NCBI RefSeq assembly: GCF_013408535.1
Contig: NZ_JACBZA010000001.1
Span: 372,001-436,000 of the forward strand
DNA from: Actinopolymorpha cephalotaxi
Lineage (GTDB): Bacteria > Actinomycetota > Actinomycetes > Propionibacteriales > Actinopolymorphaceae
Reading direction: 5' to 3'
DNA length: 64,000 nt
The notes under the pieces are model-generated. The model saw nothing but the letters and a program-made list of their open reading frames with translations, did not search any database and was not told the DNA's origin. The number at the start of each line of letters is the position of its first letter. Position 1 is the stretch's first letter. Positions 29,148 to 37,445 of the stretch are shown piece after piece. The position numbers were made by a program, and so were the translations under genes.

Positions 29148-29756
29148 ATGGCGGCGAACGCGCAGACCACGGCGGAGACCTTCGACCGGCTCGACTGGTA
29201 CGCCCGCGACTTCGAGGCGGAGCGGTTCGTCGAGTGCGTGTTCCGCGAGGTCGACCTCACCGAGTCCCGCAGTCACGGCGCGTCGTTCGAGCGGTGCGAG
29301 TTCCACAACTGCCGGCTCAACGCCTCCGAGCACCGCGAGTCGTCGTTCGCGGGGTGTGAGTTCCGGCGTACTTCCTTCTTCTCCGCGGTCCTGGACGGCT
29401 GCAAGTTCACCGGCAGCACGTTCGTCGACTGCGTGTTCCGGCCGTTGACCGTACGCGGCGGCCAGTGGGGCGGCATCACCGCGCGGGGCGCCGACCTGAA
29501 CGGGCTCGACCTGCGCGGGCTCCGGCTGGGTGACGCCGACCTGGCCGAGGCCAACCTGCACGGGAGCGTGCTGCGCGACGCGGACCTGTCGTTCGCCAGT
29601 CTGCGGGGCACGGTGCTCACCGAGGCGGATCTGCGCGGCGCCAACCTGCACGCGGTCGACCTGAGTGTGGCGAAGCTGGGTGACACCCGGCTCGACCTCG
29701 CCGGGGCGGTGCTGCTCGCGGAGTCACACGGCGCGCGCGTCGAAACGGCCGAGTAG
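29148..29756 (+). CDS. Pentapeptide-repeat protein
   Basis: 202 residues, ATG preceded by GGGGGG. The whole length is pentapeptide repeats: early ones with Cys/Phe inside (FVECVFREVDL, FERCEFHNCRL, FAGCEFRRTSF), later ones canonical (ADLNGLDLRGLRLGDADLAE, ADLRGANLHAVDL). It is close in length to MfpA/Qnr-type gyrase-protecting proteins and has the two-part architecture of Qnr, but this is only resemblance. Its last 33 bp overlap the 3' end of the converging gene at 29724. Confidence 0.85.
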   Translation: MAANAQTTAETFDRLDWYARDFEAERFVECVFREVDLTESRSHGASFERCEFHNCRLNASEHRESSFAGCEFRRTSFFSAVLDGCKFTGSTFVDCVFRPLTVRGGQWGGITARGADLNGLDLRGLRLGDADLAEANLHGSVLRDADLSFASLRGTVLTEADLRGANLHAVDLSVAKLGDTRLDLAGAVLLAESHGARVETAE

Positions 29757-30020
29757 CCGGGCCGCGTCGATGGCCGCCGGATGCGGCAGCTCGTCGTACA
29801 CCACGATCTGGGTGTGGCCGTCGTGGCCGTGGATCGCGGTGACGTCGGCGAGTGACTCGTAGACGTTGATCGAGGGTCGCGGCCCGCACCAGGCGAGGCT
29901 GACCTTCCCGTTGGGGTACACGGTTCCCCACGCCACGACACCCGTTCCCGAAACGCCCGTTGCGTCACGGTGTCGATACAGCTGGAAGCGACACGGCATG
30001 GTTGTCGCGCTGGTGGGCAT
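29724..30020 (-). CDS. Hypothetical protein
   Basis: 98 residues from the ATG at 30020, with GAGGAAGG upstream. I recognise no domain. It is compact with a predicted beta-rich middle: CRFQLYRHRDATG, GVVAWGTVYPNGKVSLAW, then SINVYESLADVTAIHGHDGHTQIVVYDE. The pattern of strands suggests a small soluble fold. It is divergent from the DUF5753 regulator and a large inverted repeat lies just upstream. It ends inside the pentapeptide gene on the other strand. Confidence 0.6.
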   Translation of the reverse strand: MPTSATTMPCRFQLYRHRDATGVSGTGVVAWGTVYPNGKVSLAWCGPRPSINVYESLADVTAIHGHDGHTQIVVYDELPHPAAIDAARLLGRFDARAV

Positions 30021-30054
30021 GAGCCCTTCCTCTCCATCACGTGCTCCGCGAAGT

Positions 30055-30116
30055 GGAGTCCTACGGGCCGCCGCGCAGGGAATGGGCCGGGGTCTACGGC
30101 GGCCCGTAGGGACTCC
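30055..30116. repeat. 19-bp inverted repeat in a divergent promoter region
   Basis: 14 bases at 30060-30073 pair perfectly with 30097-30110, and past one bulged G a further 5 bp (30055-30059 with 30112-30116) extend the stem; the loop is 23 bases. It begins 35 bp upstream of the leftward gene, within its likely leader. It may be an RNA hairpin or a dyad operator. Confidence 0.5.
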
Positions 30117-30284
30117 TAGAGTGACAGGAGCACCACGTATGGTCAAGTAAGACTTCCAATGTAAATTTTCATAGTCCGAGTTGATCTTCCCGTTCCGGGT
30201 TTTCCGGACTGGTATGGCATAAGTACTTGCCACATTCGGGCCCAAGGTCCAGACTTTCTGCAGTTACGCACCGGGGAGGCTCGC

Positions 30285-31175
30285 ATGCCCAGAGTGACCG
30301 GACCCACGATCTCGCGGTGGCGGCTCAGCAAGGAGTTGAAGCGGCTGCGCGAGGAGGCGGGACGCTCCTTCGACGACTCGGCAGAGCTCCTCGGGTGCTC
30401 ACCTTCGAAGATCCGCAAGATCGAGGCGGGCGAGGTGGGAGTCGTGAAGGCTGAGCTCGACCTGCTGCTCGACCTCTACAAGGTGGACGACGAGCAGCTC
30501 GCATCGCTCCTGCGCGACCTGCAGAAGCTCGGCAAGCAGCGTGGATGGTGGGCCCCGCTGGGCTCGCTCCCCAAGCAGTACAGCGTCTTCGTCGGGCTGG
30601 AGTCGGAGGCGTTGCGCATCCGGCAGTTCGAGCCGCTGGTGCTCCCTGGTCTGCTGCAGACCGAGGAGTACGCCAGTGCGCTCGACGCGATGTGCACGTT
30701 CCTCACCGCCGACGAGCAGGCCCGGGCGGTGAAGGTGCGGATGGCCCGCCAGGAGCAGTTCTGGGCGGAGGGCGCCGACGACGACCGCAGCCGGCTGTGG
30801 GTGATCGTCGACGAGGCGGCGCTGCGCCGGCCCGTGGGCGGCAACCTGAGCATCATGCGCGGCCAGCTGCTGCGGGTGCTGGAGCTGGCCGAGCGCTGCA
30901 TCTTCCAGGTGGTGCCGTTCGAGGCCGGCAGCTATCCGGGCACGTCCGGCCCGTTCACCATCTTCGACTTCGACGAGGACGTCCACTCACCCGTCGTCTT
31001 CACCGACGGACACGCCGGCATCGCGCTGCTGGAGTCCGAGGCCGACGTCGACCGAGGTAACCGCGCGTTCGCGCACATGGCCGCCGTGGCGCTCAGCCCC
31101 ACCGAGTCGGCCCGCAAAGTCGTGGCCATCGCATCGGAGATGGCCACCCAACAAGGAGGCGAAAATGAAAGTTGA
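30285..31175 (+). CDS. Helix-turn-helix regulator with DUF5753 domain
   Basis: 296 residues. An N-terminal XRE-type HTH (LSKELKRLREEAGRSFDDSAELLGCSPSKIRKIEAGE, about 10-50) is followed by the DUF5753 ligand-binding domain: FVGLESEALRIRQFEPLVLPGLLQTEEYA, RQEQFW, RLWVIVDEAALRRPVGG and FTIFDF. These regulators are numerous in streptomycetes and relatives and are paired with a small DUF397 protein, here the overlapping gene at 31165. The upstream region is AT-richer than its surroundings. Targets unknown. Confidence 0.92.
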   Translation: MPRVTGPTISRWRLSKELKRLREEAGRSFDDSAELLGCSPSKIRKIEAGEVGVVKAELDLLLDLYKVDDEQLASLLRDLQKLGKQRGWWAPLGSLPKQYSVFVGLESEALRIRQFEPLVLPGLLQTEEYASALDAMCTFLTADEQARAVKVRMARQEQFWAEGADDDRSRLWVIVDEAALRRPVGGNLSIMRGQLLRVLELAERCIFQVVPFEAGSYPGTSGPFTIFDFDEDVHSPVVFTDGHAGIALLESEADVDRGNRAFAHMAAVALSPTESARKVVAIASEMATQQGGENES

Positions 31176-31368
31176 CCTGTCCCGAGCGCGATGGCGCAAG
31201 GCATCGGCCTCGGTCGGGATGTCGAACTGCGTGGAGGTCGCCGACCTCGGTGCGCAGCTGGCAGTCCGCGACTCCAAGGACCGGCAGGGCCCGAAGCTGG
31301 TCTTCGGTTCCGGCGCGTGGTCCAGCTTCGTCGGAGGCGCCAAGAAGGGCGAGTTCGACCTGCGCTGA
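31165..31368 (+). CDS. DUF397-domain protein, partner of the DUF5753 regulator
   Basis: 67 residues; the ATG lies inside the end of the regulator gene (11-bp overlap) and AAGGAGGCGAAA precedes it. The fold signature is LSRARWRKASASVGMSNCVEVADLG, VAVRDSKD-like LAVRDSKDRQGPKLVF and AWSSFVGGAKKGEFD. In known pairs of this kind the DUF397 protein opposes or modifies the HTH partner, sometimes described as antitoxin-like, and affects development. Overlap implies fixed stoichiometry. Confidence 0.92.
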   Translation: MKVDLSRARWRKASASVGMSNCVEVADLGAQLAVRDSKDRQGPKLVFGSGAWSSFVGGAKKGEFDLR

Positions 31369-31450
31369 CCTGCGCTCGACCAGGCCCTGACCGGGCACTG
31401 AGCAGGCACCGCCTCAGTGAATGGATCCGGAGATCGATCCGGTGACAGCA

Positions 31451-31481
31451 CGAAACCCCCGGCCTCCCGCCGGGGGTTTCG
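31451..31481. terminator. Bidirectional hairpin terminator
   Basis: CGAAACCCCCGGC at 31451-31463 pairs exactly with 31469-31481 over a 5-base loop. AAA and TTT tracts inside the stem edges serve both strands. It sits between the DUF397 gene and the converging enolase-superfamily gene. Confidence 0.8.
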
Positions 31482-31487
31482 TGTGTT

Positions 31488-32747
31488 TCAGGCGGACGCG
31501 TGTACCGGACCGCGCTGGGCCCGGGTGAACAGCTCCCGCCACTCCGGGGACCCGTCGTCCAGTCGTACGTCCATCCGCACGCCGGGCTCCTGGACGGGGT
31601 GGTTGCCGGCCAGGAAGTCCATCCACATGTCGGCCATCCGGGCATAGTGCACGGCACGGCCGGACGGCCAGACGACCGAGAGGACGTGCCGGCGTTCGGG
31701 CAGGACGTGCGGCGCCGGCATCCGGTGGCGCTCCAGCGCCTCCTCGTCCACCTCGACGCCCAGGCCCGGACCGCCGGGCACCACGAGGTAGCCCTGCTCG
31801 ACCCGCAGCGGATCCACGATCAGGTCGTCGGCGTAGTTGTTGAGCGCGGTCACCGCGGGCCAGCGGGCGTGGGTGAGGACCGAGCCGAGGTGAGCCACCA
31901 GCGCCGTGGTGAGGCCGGCGCCCACCCACTGCAGCCAGAACGCCTTGCCGAACTCCGCACAGATCGCGCCCCGGTGCAGCGCCGTCGCCACGCCGCCCTC
32001 GACGACGAAGCCGTCACAGGTCTCCTGCCGTACGACGGCCTGGAACGGCTGGGCGGCGAGGTGGACCGCCAGCGGCCGGCCGACCCGGTCGCGGAGGTGG
32101 CGGTAGCCCTCCAGGTCCGCGTGCGGGATCGGGGTCTCGTAGATCGCCACGCGCTCGCGGCGGTCGAGCTCACGCAGCACCGGCGCGGCGTCCCCGGCCG
32201 ACAGCAGCATCGCGTTCCAGTCGATGTCCAGTCGGTAGTGCGGCGGAGTCACCGCGCTCACCTGGTCGACCTGGGCGTAGACGTCCAGCCACGGGCGGGC
32301 CTTGAACTTGTGGAAGACGTAGCCCGCCGCGACCGCCTCCTTCGCCTCCTCGGCCAGCGCCTCCGGGGACATCTTGGTGTTCCACCAGGCGATCGGGACG
32401 CGCTCGCGCACCTGCCGGCCGAGGAGGGCGGACACGGGTACGCCGAGCGCCTTGCCGACGAGGTCGTACATCGCCATCTGCAGGCCGGGGCCGAGCGAGT
32501 CGTCACCCAGGAAGTCGGCCGGGTTGCCGCCGCGTACCTTCGCGATCGCCTGCTCGGGTACGAGTCCCCAGCCGTAGTGCAGCAGGGTCTCGCCCCACCC
32601 GACCAGGCCGGCGTCGGTGGTCACCTTCACCACCTCGATGACGCCCCAGTCCCACACCAGGAGGGCGTTCCACTCCTGGCAGCGGGGAGTGAACGGCACG
32701 TCGACGACGATGCGTTCGACCTCGGTGATCCTCAGCGGCGCGCTCAT
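31488..32747 (-). CDS. Mandelate racemase / muconate lactonizing (enolase) superfamily enzyme
   Basis: About 419 residues; the start is the ATG at 32747 or 32753. The N-terminal capping domain (ITEVERIVVDVPFTPRC) and barrel are evident. FHKFKARPW gives the KxK general base motif, YRLDIDWNA the first metal Asp and AIYETPIPH the second (Glu). At the place of the third acidic ligand the sequence reads LAVHLAAQ, with no Asp/Glu. GLTTALVAHLG follows. Family members are acid-sugar dehydratases, racemases and cycloisomerases; the substrate here is open. No sugar-acid genes are adjacent, and the divergent neighbour is an ABC-F gene. Confidence 0.85.
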   Translation of the reverse strand: MSAPLRITEVERIVVDVPFTPRCQEWNALLVWDWGVIEVVKVTTDAGLVGWGETLLHYGWGLVPEQAIAKVRGGNPADFLGDDSLGPGLQMAMYDLVGKALGVPVSALLGRQVRERVPIAWWNTKMSPEALAEEAKEAVAAGYVFHKFKARPWLDVYAQVDQVSAVTPPHYRLDIDWNAMLLSAGDAAPVLRELDRRERVAIYETPIPHADLEGYRHLRDRVGRPLAVHLAAQPFQAVVRQETCDGFVVEGGVATALHRGAICAEFGKAFWLQWVGAGLTTALVAHLGSVLTHARWPAVTALNNYADDLIVDPLRVEQGYLVVPGGPGLGVEVDEEALERHRMPAPHVLPERRHVLSVVWPSGRAVHYARMADMWMDFLAGNHPVQEPGVRMDVRLDDGSPEWRELFTRAQRGPVHASA

Positions 32748-32994
32748 CGGCACCCTTCCTCACTCGGCGTACGGCGTTCGGTGCGTATCGGTCCATCGTC
32801 ACCCAGGTCGGGCGCGGCCGGAACGCCTCGGTCCGGCCTCAGCCAGGGGACCTGCCAGGGGGCGGGACGGGGACGTGGGGGTGATCCACCCGAGCGGATA
32901 GCCTCGACAGCGGCGCGGCGGCCGGTTGCTGTGCAGCGGTGGTCACAGCGGTCACCGGATCGGACCGGCAGCGCCCCACTACGGAAAGGCAGGG

Positions 32995-34875
32995 ATGGCG
33001 ACCAACCTCGTCAACCTCGAACGGGTCGACAAGTCCTACGGCATCGCGCCGCTGCTGGAGCAGGTGAGCCTCGGCGTCTCCGCGGGGGAGCGGATCGGCC
33101 TGGTCGGGCGCAACGGCGCCGGCAAGACGACCCTGCTGGCGTTGCTCGCGCGCACCGAGGAGGCCGACGCCGGGCGGGTCACCCACAACCGCGGGCTGCG
33201 GGTCGGCGTGCTGAGCCAGCGCGACGACTTCGAGCCGGGCCGCACCGTCTCCGACGTCGTACTCGGTGACCTGCCCCCGCACACCTGGCTGTCGGACCGC
33301 CGGGCACGTGACGTGCTCACCGGCCTGCTCGCCGACGTACCCCTCGAACGCACCGTCGACAACCTGTCCGGTGGCGAGCGGCGGCGGGCGGCGCTGGCCC
33401 GGCTGCTGGTCCGCGAGCACGATCTCGTCCTGCTCGACGAGCCGACCAACCACCTCGACATCGAGGTCACCGACTGGCTGGCGCAGCACCTGCGCGGGCG
33501 GTCGGAGGCGCTGGTGGCGGTGACGCACGACCGGTGGTTCCTGGACGCGGTGTGTACGACGACCTGGGAGCTGGCCGACGCGCGGGTCAACTCGTTCGAG
33601 GGTGGCTACGCGGCCTACGTGCTGGCCCGGGCCGAACGCGACCGGATGGCCGGCGCCACCGAGTCCAGGCGGCAGAACCTCCTGCGCAAGGAGCTGGCCT
33701 GGCTGCGGAGGGGCGCTCCGGCGCGTACGTCCAAGCCGAAGTTCCGCCTGGATGCGGCGTCCGCGCTGATCGCCGACGAGCCCGACCCGCGGGACAGCCC
33801 GGCACTGGCGAAGTTCGCCTCCGCCCGGCTCGGCAAGACCGTGGTGGACCTGAAGGACGTCGACGTACGCCGCGGCACGCGGGAACTGCTGCAGGAGGTG
33901 AGCTGGCAGCTCGGCCCGGGCGAACGCATCGGCGTCGTGGGCGTGAACGGCGCCGGCAAGACGACCCTGCTCCGGCTGCTCGCCGGTGAGGCCGAACCCG
34001 ACCACGGGAAGGTGGCGTGGGGCCAGACCGTCCAGCTCGCCCACCTGTCCCAGGAGCTCGGCACGCTCGACCCGGACGTGACCGTGGCCGCCGCGGCCGA
34101 GGAGATCAAGCGGGTGGTCAAGCTGGCGCCGGACAACGTCCGGCCGGGCGCCGTCGGCCGTCGCCCGGTGCCGACCGTCGGGCCGGAGGTCACCGCGATC
34201 TCCCTGCTGGAACGCTTCGGCTTTCGCGGCGACCGGCTGCGCACCCGCGTGGGTGAGCTGTCCGGTGGCGAGCGGCGCCGGCTGGAGCTGTTGTGCCTGC
34301 TGCTCACCGAGCCGAATGTGTTGCTGCTGGACGAGCCGACCAACGACCTGGACATCGACACCCTGCAGGTGATCGAGGACTTCCTGGACGGCTGGCCGGG
34401 CTCGCTGGTGGTGGTGACCCACGACCGGTACTTCCTGGAGCGCACCTGCGACACGGTCTGGGCGCTGTTGGGCGACGGCCGGTTCGCGATGCTGCCCGGC
34501 GGCGTGGAGGAGTACCTCCAGCGGCGCCGGGACGGAGTTGGTACGGAAACGACCGGCGCGAGCACGTCGTCCGGCGCCTTCGGGTCGGGAGCTTCCGGCT
34601 CGGCGGCGCCGCAACCCACCGGCTCGCCGACGCCGGACGGTGGCGTGCCGCAGGCCTCGGCCGCCGACCAGCGGGCGGCAAAGAAGGAGCTGGCCAAGCT
34701 GGAGCGCCAGCTCTCCCGGCTCACCAGCCGGGTCGACCAGCTGCACAGCGCGCAGGCCGAACACGCCAGCGACTACGAACGCCTGATGGAGCTGGACGGC
34801 GAACTGCGCGGAGTCCAGGCGGAGAAGGACGAGGTCGAGCTGCGCTGGCTGGAACTCGCCGAGTCCCTGGAGTGA
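32995..34875 (+). CDS. ABC-F ATPase (Uup-like)
   Basis: 626 residues from the ATG at 32995. Two ABC cassettes: Walker A GRNGAGKTTL and GVNGAGKTTL, signatures LSGGERRRAAL and LSGGERRRLEL, Walker B LLDEPTNHLDIEV and LLDEPTNDLDIDT. There are no membrane segments. The interdomain linker (about 215-290) has RRQNLLRKELAWLRRGAPART. After a Ser/Gly/Pro-rich linker (STSSGAFGSGASGS) comes a coiled-coil tail (AAKKELAKLERQLSRLTSRV) of the Uup type. ABC-F proteins act on the ribosome or, for Uup, on DNA/RNA intermediates. Confidence 0.95.
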   Translation: MATNLVNLERVDKSYGIAPLLEQVSLGVSAGERIGLVGRNGAGKTTLLALLARTEEADAGRVTHNRGLRVGVLSQRDDFEPGRTVSDVVLGDLPPHTWLSDRRARDVLTGLLADVPLERTVDNLSGGERRRAALARLLVREHDLVLLDEPTNHLDIEVTDWLAQHLRGRSEALVAVTHDRWFLDAVCTTTWELADARVNSFEGGYAAYVLARAERDRMAGATESRRQNLLRKELAWLRRGAPARTSKPKFRLDAASALIADEPDPRDSPALAKFASARLGKTVVDLKDVDVRRGTRELLQEVSWQLGPGERIGVVGVNGAGKTTLLRLLAGEAEPDHGKVAWGQTVQLAHLSQELGTLDPDVTVAAAAEEIKRVVKLAPDNVRPGAVGRRPVPTVGPEVTAISLLERFGFRGDRLRTRVGELSGGERRRLELLCLLLTEPNVLLLDEPTNDLDIDTLQVIEDFLDGWPGSLVVVTHDRYFLERTCDTVWALLGDGRFAMLPGGVEEYLQRRRDGVGTETTGASTSSGAFGSGASGSAAPQPTGSPTPDGGVPQASAADQRAAKKELAKLERQLSRLTSRVDQLHSAQAEHASDYERLMELDGELRGVQAEKDEVELRWLELAESLE

Positions 34876-34905
34876 ACGGCGTGACCCATCGGTGGAATCC
34901 CGCCG

Positions 34906-35358
34906 TCAGCGGGGTTCCCAGGCCTGCGGGCTCTTCACCAGCCGCTTCAGATGCGGTGAGAGCTTGCCGCTGACCACGTCGGCGAGGCTGGTCTCGTCCA
35001 GGACACCGCGCACGGCCGCACGGGTCGCCACCCACACCGTCTGCAGGTTGGCCGCCACTCCTTCGTACGACGCCTGCTCCGGGCGTACGCCACGAACCCC
35101 GGCCAGCGGACCGTCGACGGCGCGGATGACGTCGCCGACCGCGATCTCCTCGGCGGGACGGGCGAGCCGGTAGCCGCCCTCGGCGCCGCGGAGGCTGCGG
35201 ACGAGTCCGGCCCGCCGCAGGTCGCCGAGGATCGCCTCGAGGAACTTGTGCGGCAGCCCCTGGGCGTCCGCCAGCGCCTGCGCGGTCACCGTGTGGGGTG
35301 CCGCGGCGAGTTCGAGCATGGCGCGGACGGCGTAGTCGGCGCGGGCCGAGATCTGCAC
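34906..35358 (-). CDS. Rrf2-family transcriptional regulator
   Basis: 150 residues. The winged helix is clear: MQISARADYAVRAMLELA, ALADAQGLPHKFLEAILGDLRRAGLV and SLRGAEGGYRLARPAEEIAVGDVIRAVDG. The three-Cys cluster-binding loop of IscR/NsrR is absent; the region reads GVRPEQASYEG, so the protein is unlikely to hold an Fe-S cluster and may sense another signal. It converges on the ABC-F gene and is followed upstream by a MarR gene on the same strand, 75 bp away. Confidence 0.9.
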   Translation of the reverse strand: MQISARADYAVRAMLELAAAPHTVTAQALADAQGLPHKFLEAILGDLRRAGLVRSLRGAEGGYRLARPAEEIAVGDVIRAVDGPLAGVRGVRPEQASYEGVAANLQTVWVATRAAVRGVLDETSLADVVSGKLSPHLKRLVKSPQAWEPR

Positions 35359-35433
35359 GGGCTCATCATGCCGTGCCGCGGCGAGAAGGTCGGCGGGTGC
35401 CCGGCGCGCGGCGCGCCGTGGGGTCGGTCCTGG

Positions 35434-36006
35434 TCAGCTGCGTTCGTCGAACGGGCCGATCAGCCGGCGCAGCAGGTCCGCGAGCTGGTCACGGTCGGCG
35501 ACCGGGAGCCCGGCCAGGAGTTCGCGTTCGTGGGCGAGCAGGTCGGCGAGGGCGGTGTCCACCCGGTCGCGGCCCTTCCCGGTGAGCCGGACCCGTACGC
35601 CGCGGCGGTCGGCGGGGTCGGGCCGGCGTTCGACCAGGTCCTTGGCGGCCAGCCGGTCGATCCGGTTGGTCATGGTGCCGCTGGTGACGAGGGTTTGGGT
35701 GAGCAGCCGGCCGGGGGAGAGCTCGTACGGCGTACCGGCGCGGCGCAGCGCGGTGAGAACGTCGAACTCCCACGACTCCAGGTCGTGGGTGGCGAAGACC
35801 AGCCGCCGGGCACGGTCGAGGTGGCGGGCCAGCCGGGTGACCCGGGACAGCACCTCGAACGGCGAGACGTCCAGGTCGGGCAGCTCCCGGCGCCAGGCGG
35901 TGACCAGCCGGTCGACCTCGTCCTCTCCCGATGGCTGGCCCGGTGCCTGGCCCGGTGCCTGTCCCGGTGCGTCCGCGCCCGGGTCTGCCGGCTCGTTGCT
36001 CTCCAC
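35434..36006 (-). CDS. MarR-family transcriptional regulator
   Basis: 190 residues from the GTG at 36006, chosen because AGGGTGG lies before it; a GTG at 36015 and a TTG at 36030 are alternatives. The first 35 residues are acidic/Pro-Gly rich (DAPGQAPGQAPGQ). The winged helix shows HDLESWEFDVLTALRRAG, LTQTLVTSGTMTNRIDRLAAKDLVERRPDPADRRGVRVRLT. DPxDRR is the MarR wing. It is divergent from the trans-aconitate methyltransferase gene, with two matching palindromes between them that are its likely operators. Confidence 0.92.
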   Translation of the reverse strand: MESNEPADPGADAPGQAPGQAPGQPSGEDEVDRLVTAWRRELPDLDVSPFEVLSRVTRLARHLDRARRLVFATHDLESWEFDVLTALRRAGTPYELSPGRLLTQTLVTSGTMTNRIDRLAAKDLVERRPDPADRRGVRVRLTGKGRDRVDTALADLLAHERELLAGLPVADRDQLADLLRRLIGPFDERS

Positions 36007-36031
36007 GACGTCCACCCTAGGGGGTGTCAAG

Positions 36032-36082
36032 ACTCTTGACGTCGAGATACTGGCTCGGGCAAGCTATCTCGACGTCAAGATA
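36032..36082. promoter_or_regulatory. Paired MarR operators in the divergent promoter
   Basis: TCTTGACGTCGAGATA at 36034-36049 is the exact reverse complement of 36065-36080. Each half-element is itself a near-perfect palindrome of the TATCT-n-GACGTC-n-AGATA kind (36065-36082 has one mismatch), so there are two operators with centres about 33 bp apart, roughly three helical turns. TTGACG within the left site could be a -35 box of the rightward genes. Confidence 0.75.
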
Positions 36083-36129
36083 AATCTGCGTGTCCAATTC
36101 GTGGGCACGACTCTCACGGGAGGCAGCGA

Positions 36130-36972
36130 ATGGGAACCGACGACCAGCGGCCCACGGGTGGCACGGGCGGGCTGCGGTGGGATCCGCGGCAGTACCTGAA
36201 GTACGCCGACGAGCGCGGCCGGCCGTTCGTCGATCTCGTCGCCAGGGTGGCCGCACCGGCGCCGGCGTACGTCGTCGACCTCGGCTGCGGGCCCGGCAAC
36301 CTCACCGCCACCCTGGCCGACCGCTGGCCGGACGCCCGGATCGAGGGCGTCGACTCCTCGCCGGAGATGATCGACCGGGCCCAAAAGTTGGCCCAGAAGC
36401 TGGCTGCGGAGACGGCCAACGACCGGCTGTCGTTCCGGCTCGGCGACGCGCACTCGTGGGTGCCGGAACGGCCGGTCGACGTCCTGGTCACCAACGCGAC
36501 CCTGCAGTGGGTGCCCGGCCACGAGGCGCTGCTGCCCACCTGGGTCGGCCACCTCGCCCCCGGCGGCTGGCTGGCCCTGCAGGTGCCGGCCAACTTCGAC
36601 AGCCCCACCCACCGCATCCTGTTCGAACTCGCCGCCGAGGAGCCGTGGGCCACACACCTCGCCGGGCGGGTCCGGCAGCGGGCCGCCGCGCCGGGTGTCG
36701 AGGACTACCTCGCCCTGCTGGCCGGCACCGGTTGCGAGGTGGACGCCTGGGAGACGACGTACCTGCACGTGCTGCCCGGCGAGGACGCCGTCTTCGAGTG
36801 GATCCGGGGCACCGGCGCTCGGCCGATCCTGCAGGCGTTGCCCGATGACGTACGTCCGGACTTCGAGAAGGTCTACAAGGAACGCCTCGCCGCCGCCTAT
36901 CCGCGCCGCGACTACGGGACCGTGCTGCCGTTCCGGCGGGTGTTCGCCGTCGCGCACCGGGCCTCGTCGTGA
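36130..36972 (+). CDS. tam: Trans-aconitate 2-methyltransferase-like enzyme
   Basis: 280 residues. The start of the core is LRWDPRQYLKYADERGRPFVDLV, a Tam signature. SAM motif I is VVDLGCGPGNLTATL, with GVDSSPEMIDRA, DVLVTNATLQWVPGHEALL and PGGWLALQVPANFDSPTH. Tam methylates trans-aconitate, a toxic by-product of the citric-acid cycle, in the cytoplasm. It leads a coupled run of genes (36130-37813) and is probably controlled by the divergent MarR protein. Confidence 0.88.
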   Translation: MGTDDQRPTGGTGGLRWDPRQYLKYADERGRPFVDLVARVAAPAPAYVVDLGCGPGNLTATLADRWPDARIEGVDSSPEMIDRAQKLAQKLAAETANDRLSFRLGDAHSWVPERPVDVLVTNATLQWVPGHEALLPTWVGHLAPGGWLALQVPANFDSPTHRILFELAAEEPWATHLAGRVRQRAAAPGVEDYLALLAGTGCEVDAWETTYLHVLPGEDAVFEWIRGTGARPILQALPDDVRPDFEKVYKERLAAAYPRRDYGTVLPFRRVFAVAHRASS

Positions 36973-37445
36973 ACGATCTGACCGTACGCGAGGCCACCCG
37001 CGCGGACCTGCCCGCGGTGCTGGCGCTGGTGGCCGCGGACGCGATTCGCGAGGTCGCCGAGGACGTGGGACGCGACGGCGAACCGGCTCCGGGCTATGTC
37101 GCGGCGTACGAGGAGATCACCGCCGACCCGAACGCGCTGCTGCTCGTCGGCGTCCTCGACGGCGAGGTGGTGGCCACCTGCCAGGTCAACTTCCTGCGCC
37201 ACCTGATGTACCACGGCGGCCTGGTCGGCCAGGTCGAGTCGGTCCGCACCGCGGCCGAGCTGCGCGGGCGGGGGATCGGCACCGCGTTGATGGAGTGGGT
37301 GCTGGCCGAGTGCCGGCGGCGCGGGGCGGTCCGGCTGCAGCTCACCTCGAACGCCGCCCGGGCGGACGCGCACCGGTTCTACGAACGGCTCGGCTTCGTC
37401 GCCAGCCATGTGGGGATGAAGCGCTACCTGGGGGTGGACGCATGA
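36969..37445 (+). CDS. GNAT-family N-acetyltransferase
   Basis: 158 residues, GTG start overlapping tam by GTGA. The GNAT core is VVATCQVNFLRHLMYHGG, then VESVRTAAELRGRGIGTALMEWVLAECRRRG (acetyl-CoA loop RGRGIG) and RLQLTSNAARADAHRFYERLGFVASHVGMK at the end, as in small-molecule acetyltransferases. Substrate unknown. Translation is coupled to both neighbours. Confidence 0.9.
   Translation: MNDLTVREATRADLPAVLALVAADAIREVAEDVGRDGEPAPGYVAAYEEITADPNALLLVGVLDGEVVATCQVNFLRHLMYHGGLVGQVESVRTAAELRGRGIGTALMEWVLAECRRRGAVRLQLTSNAARADAHRFYERLGFVASHVGMKRYLGVDA

Noticed and set aside
32839-34764. 641-codon minus-strand frame opposite the ABC-F gene
   Set aside because: Shadow of a gene with both ATPase cassettes intact.
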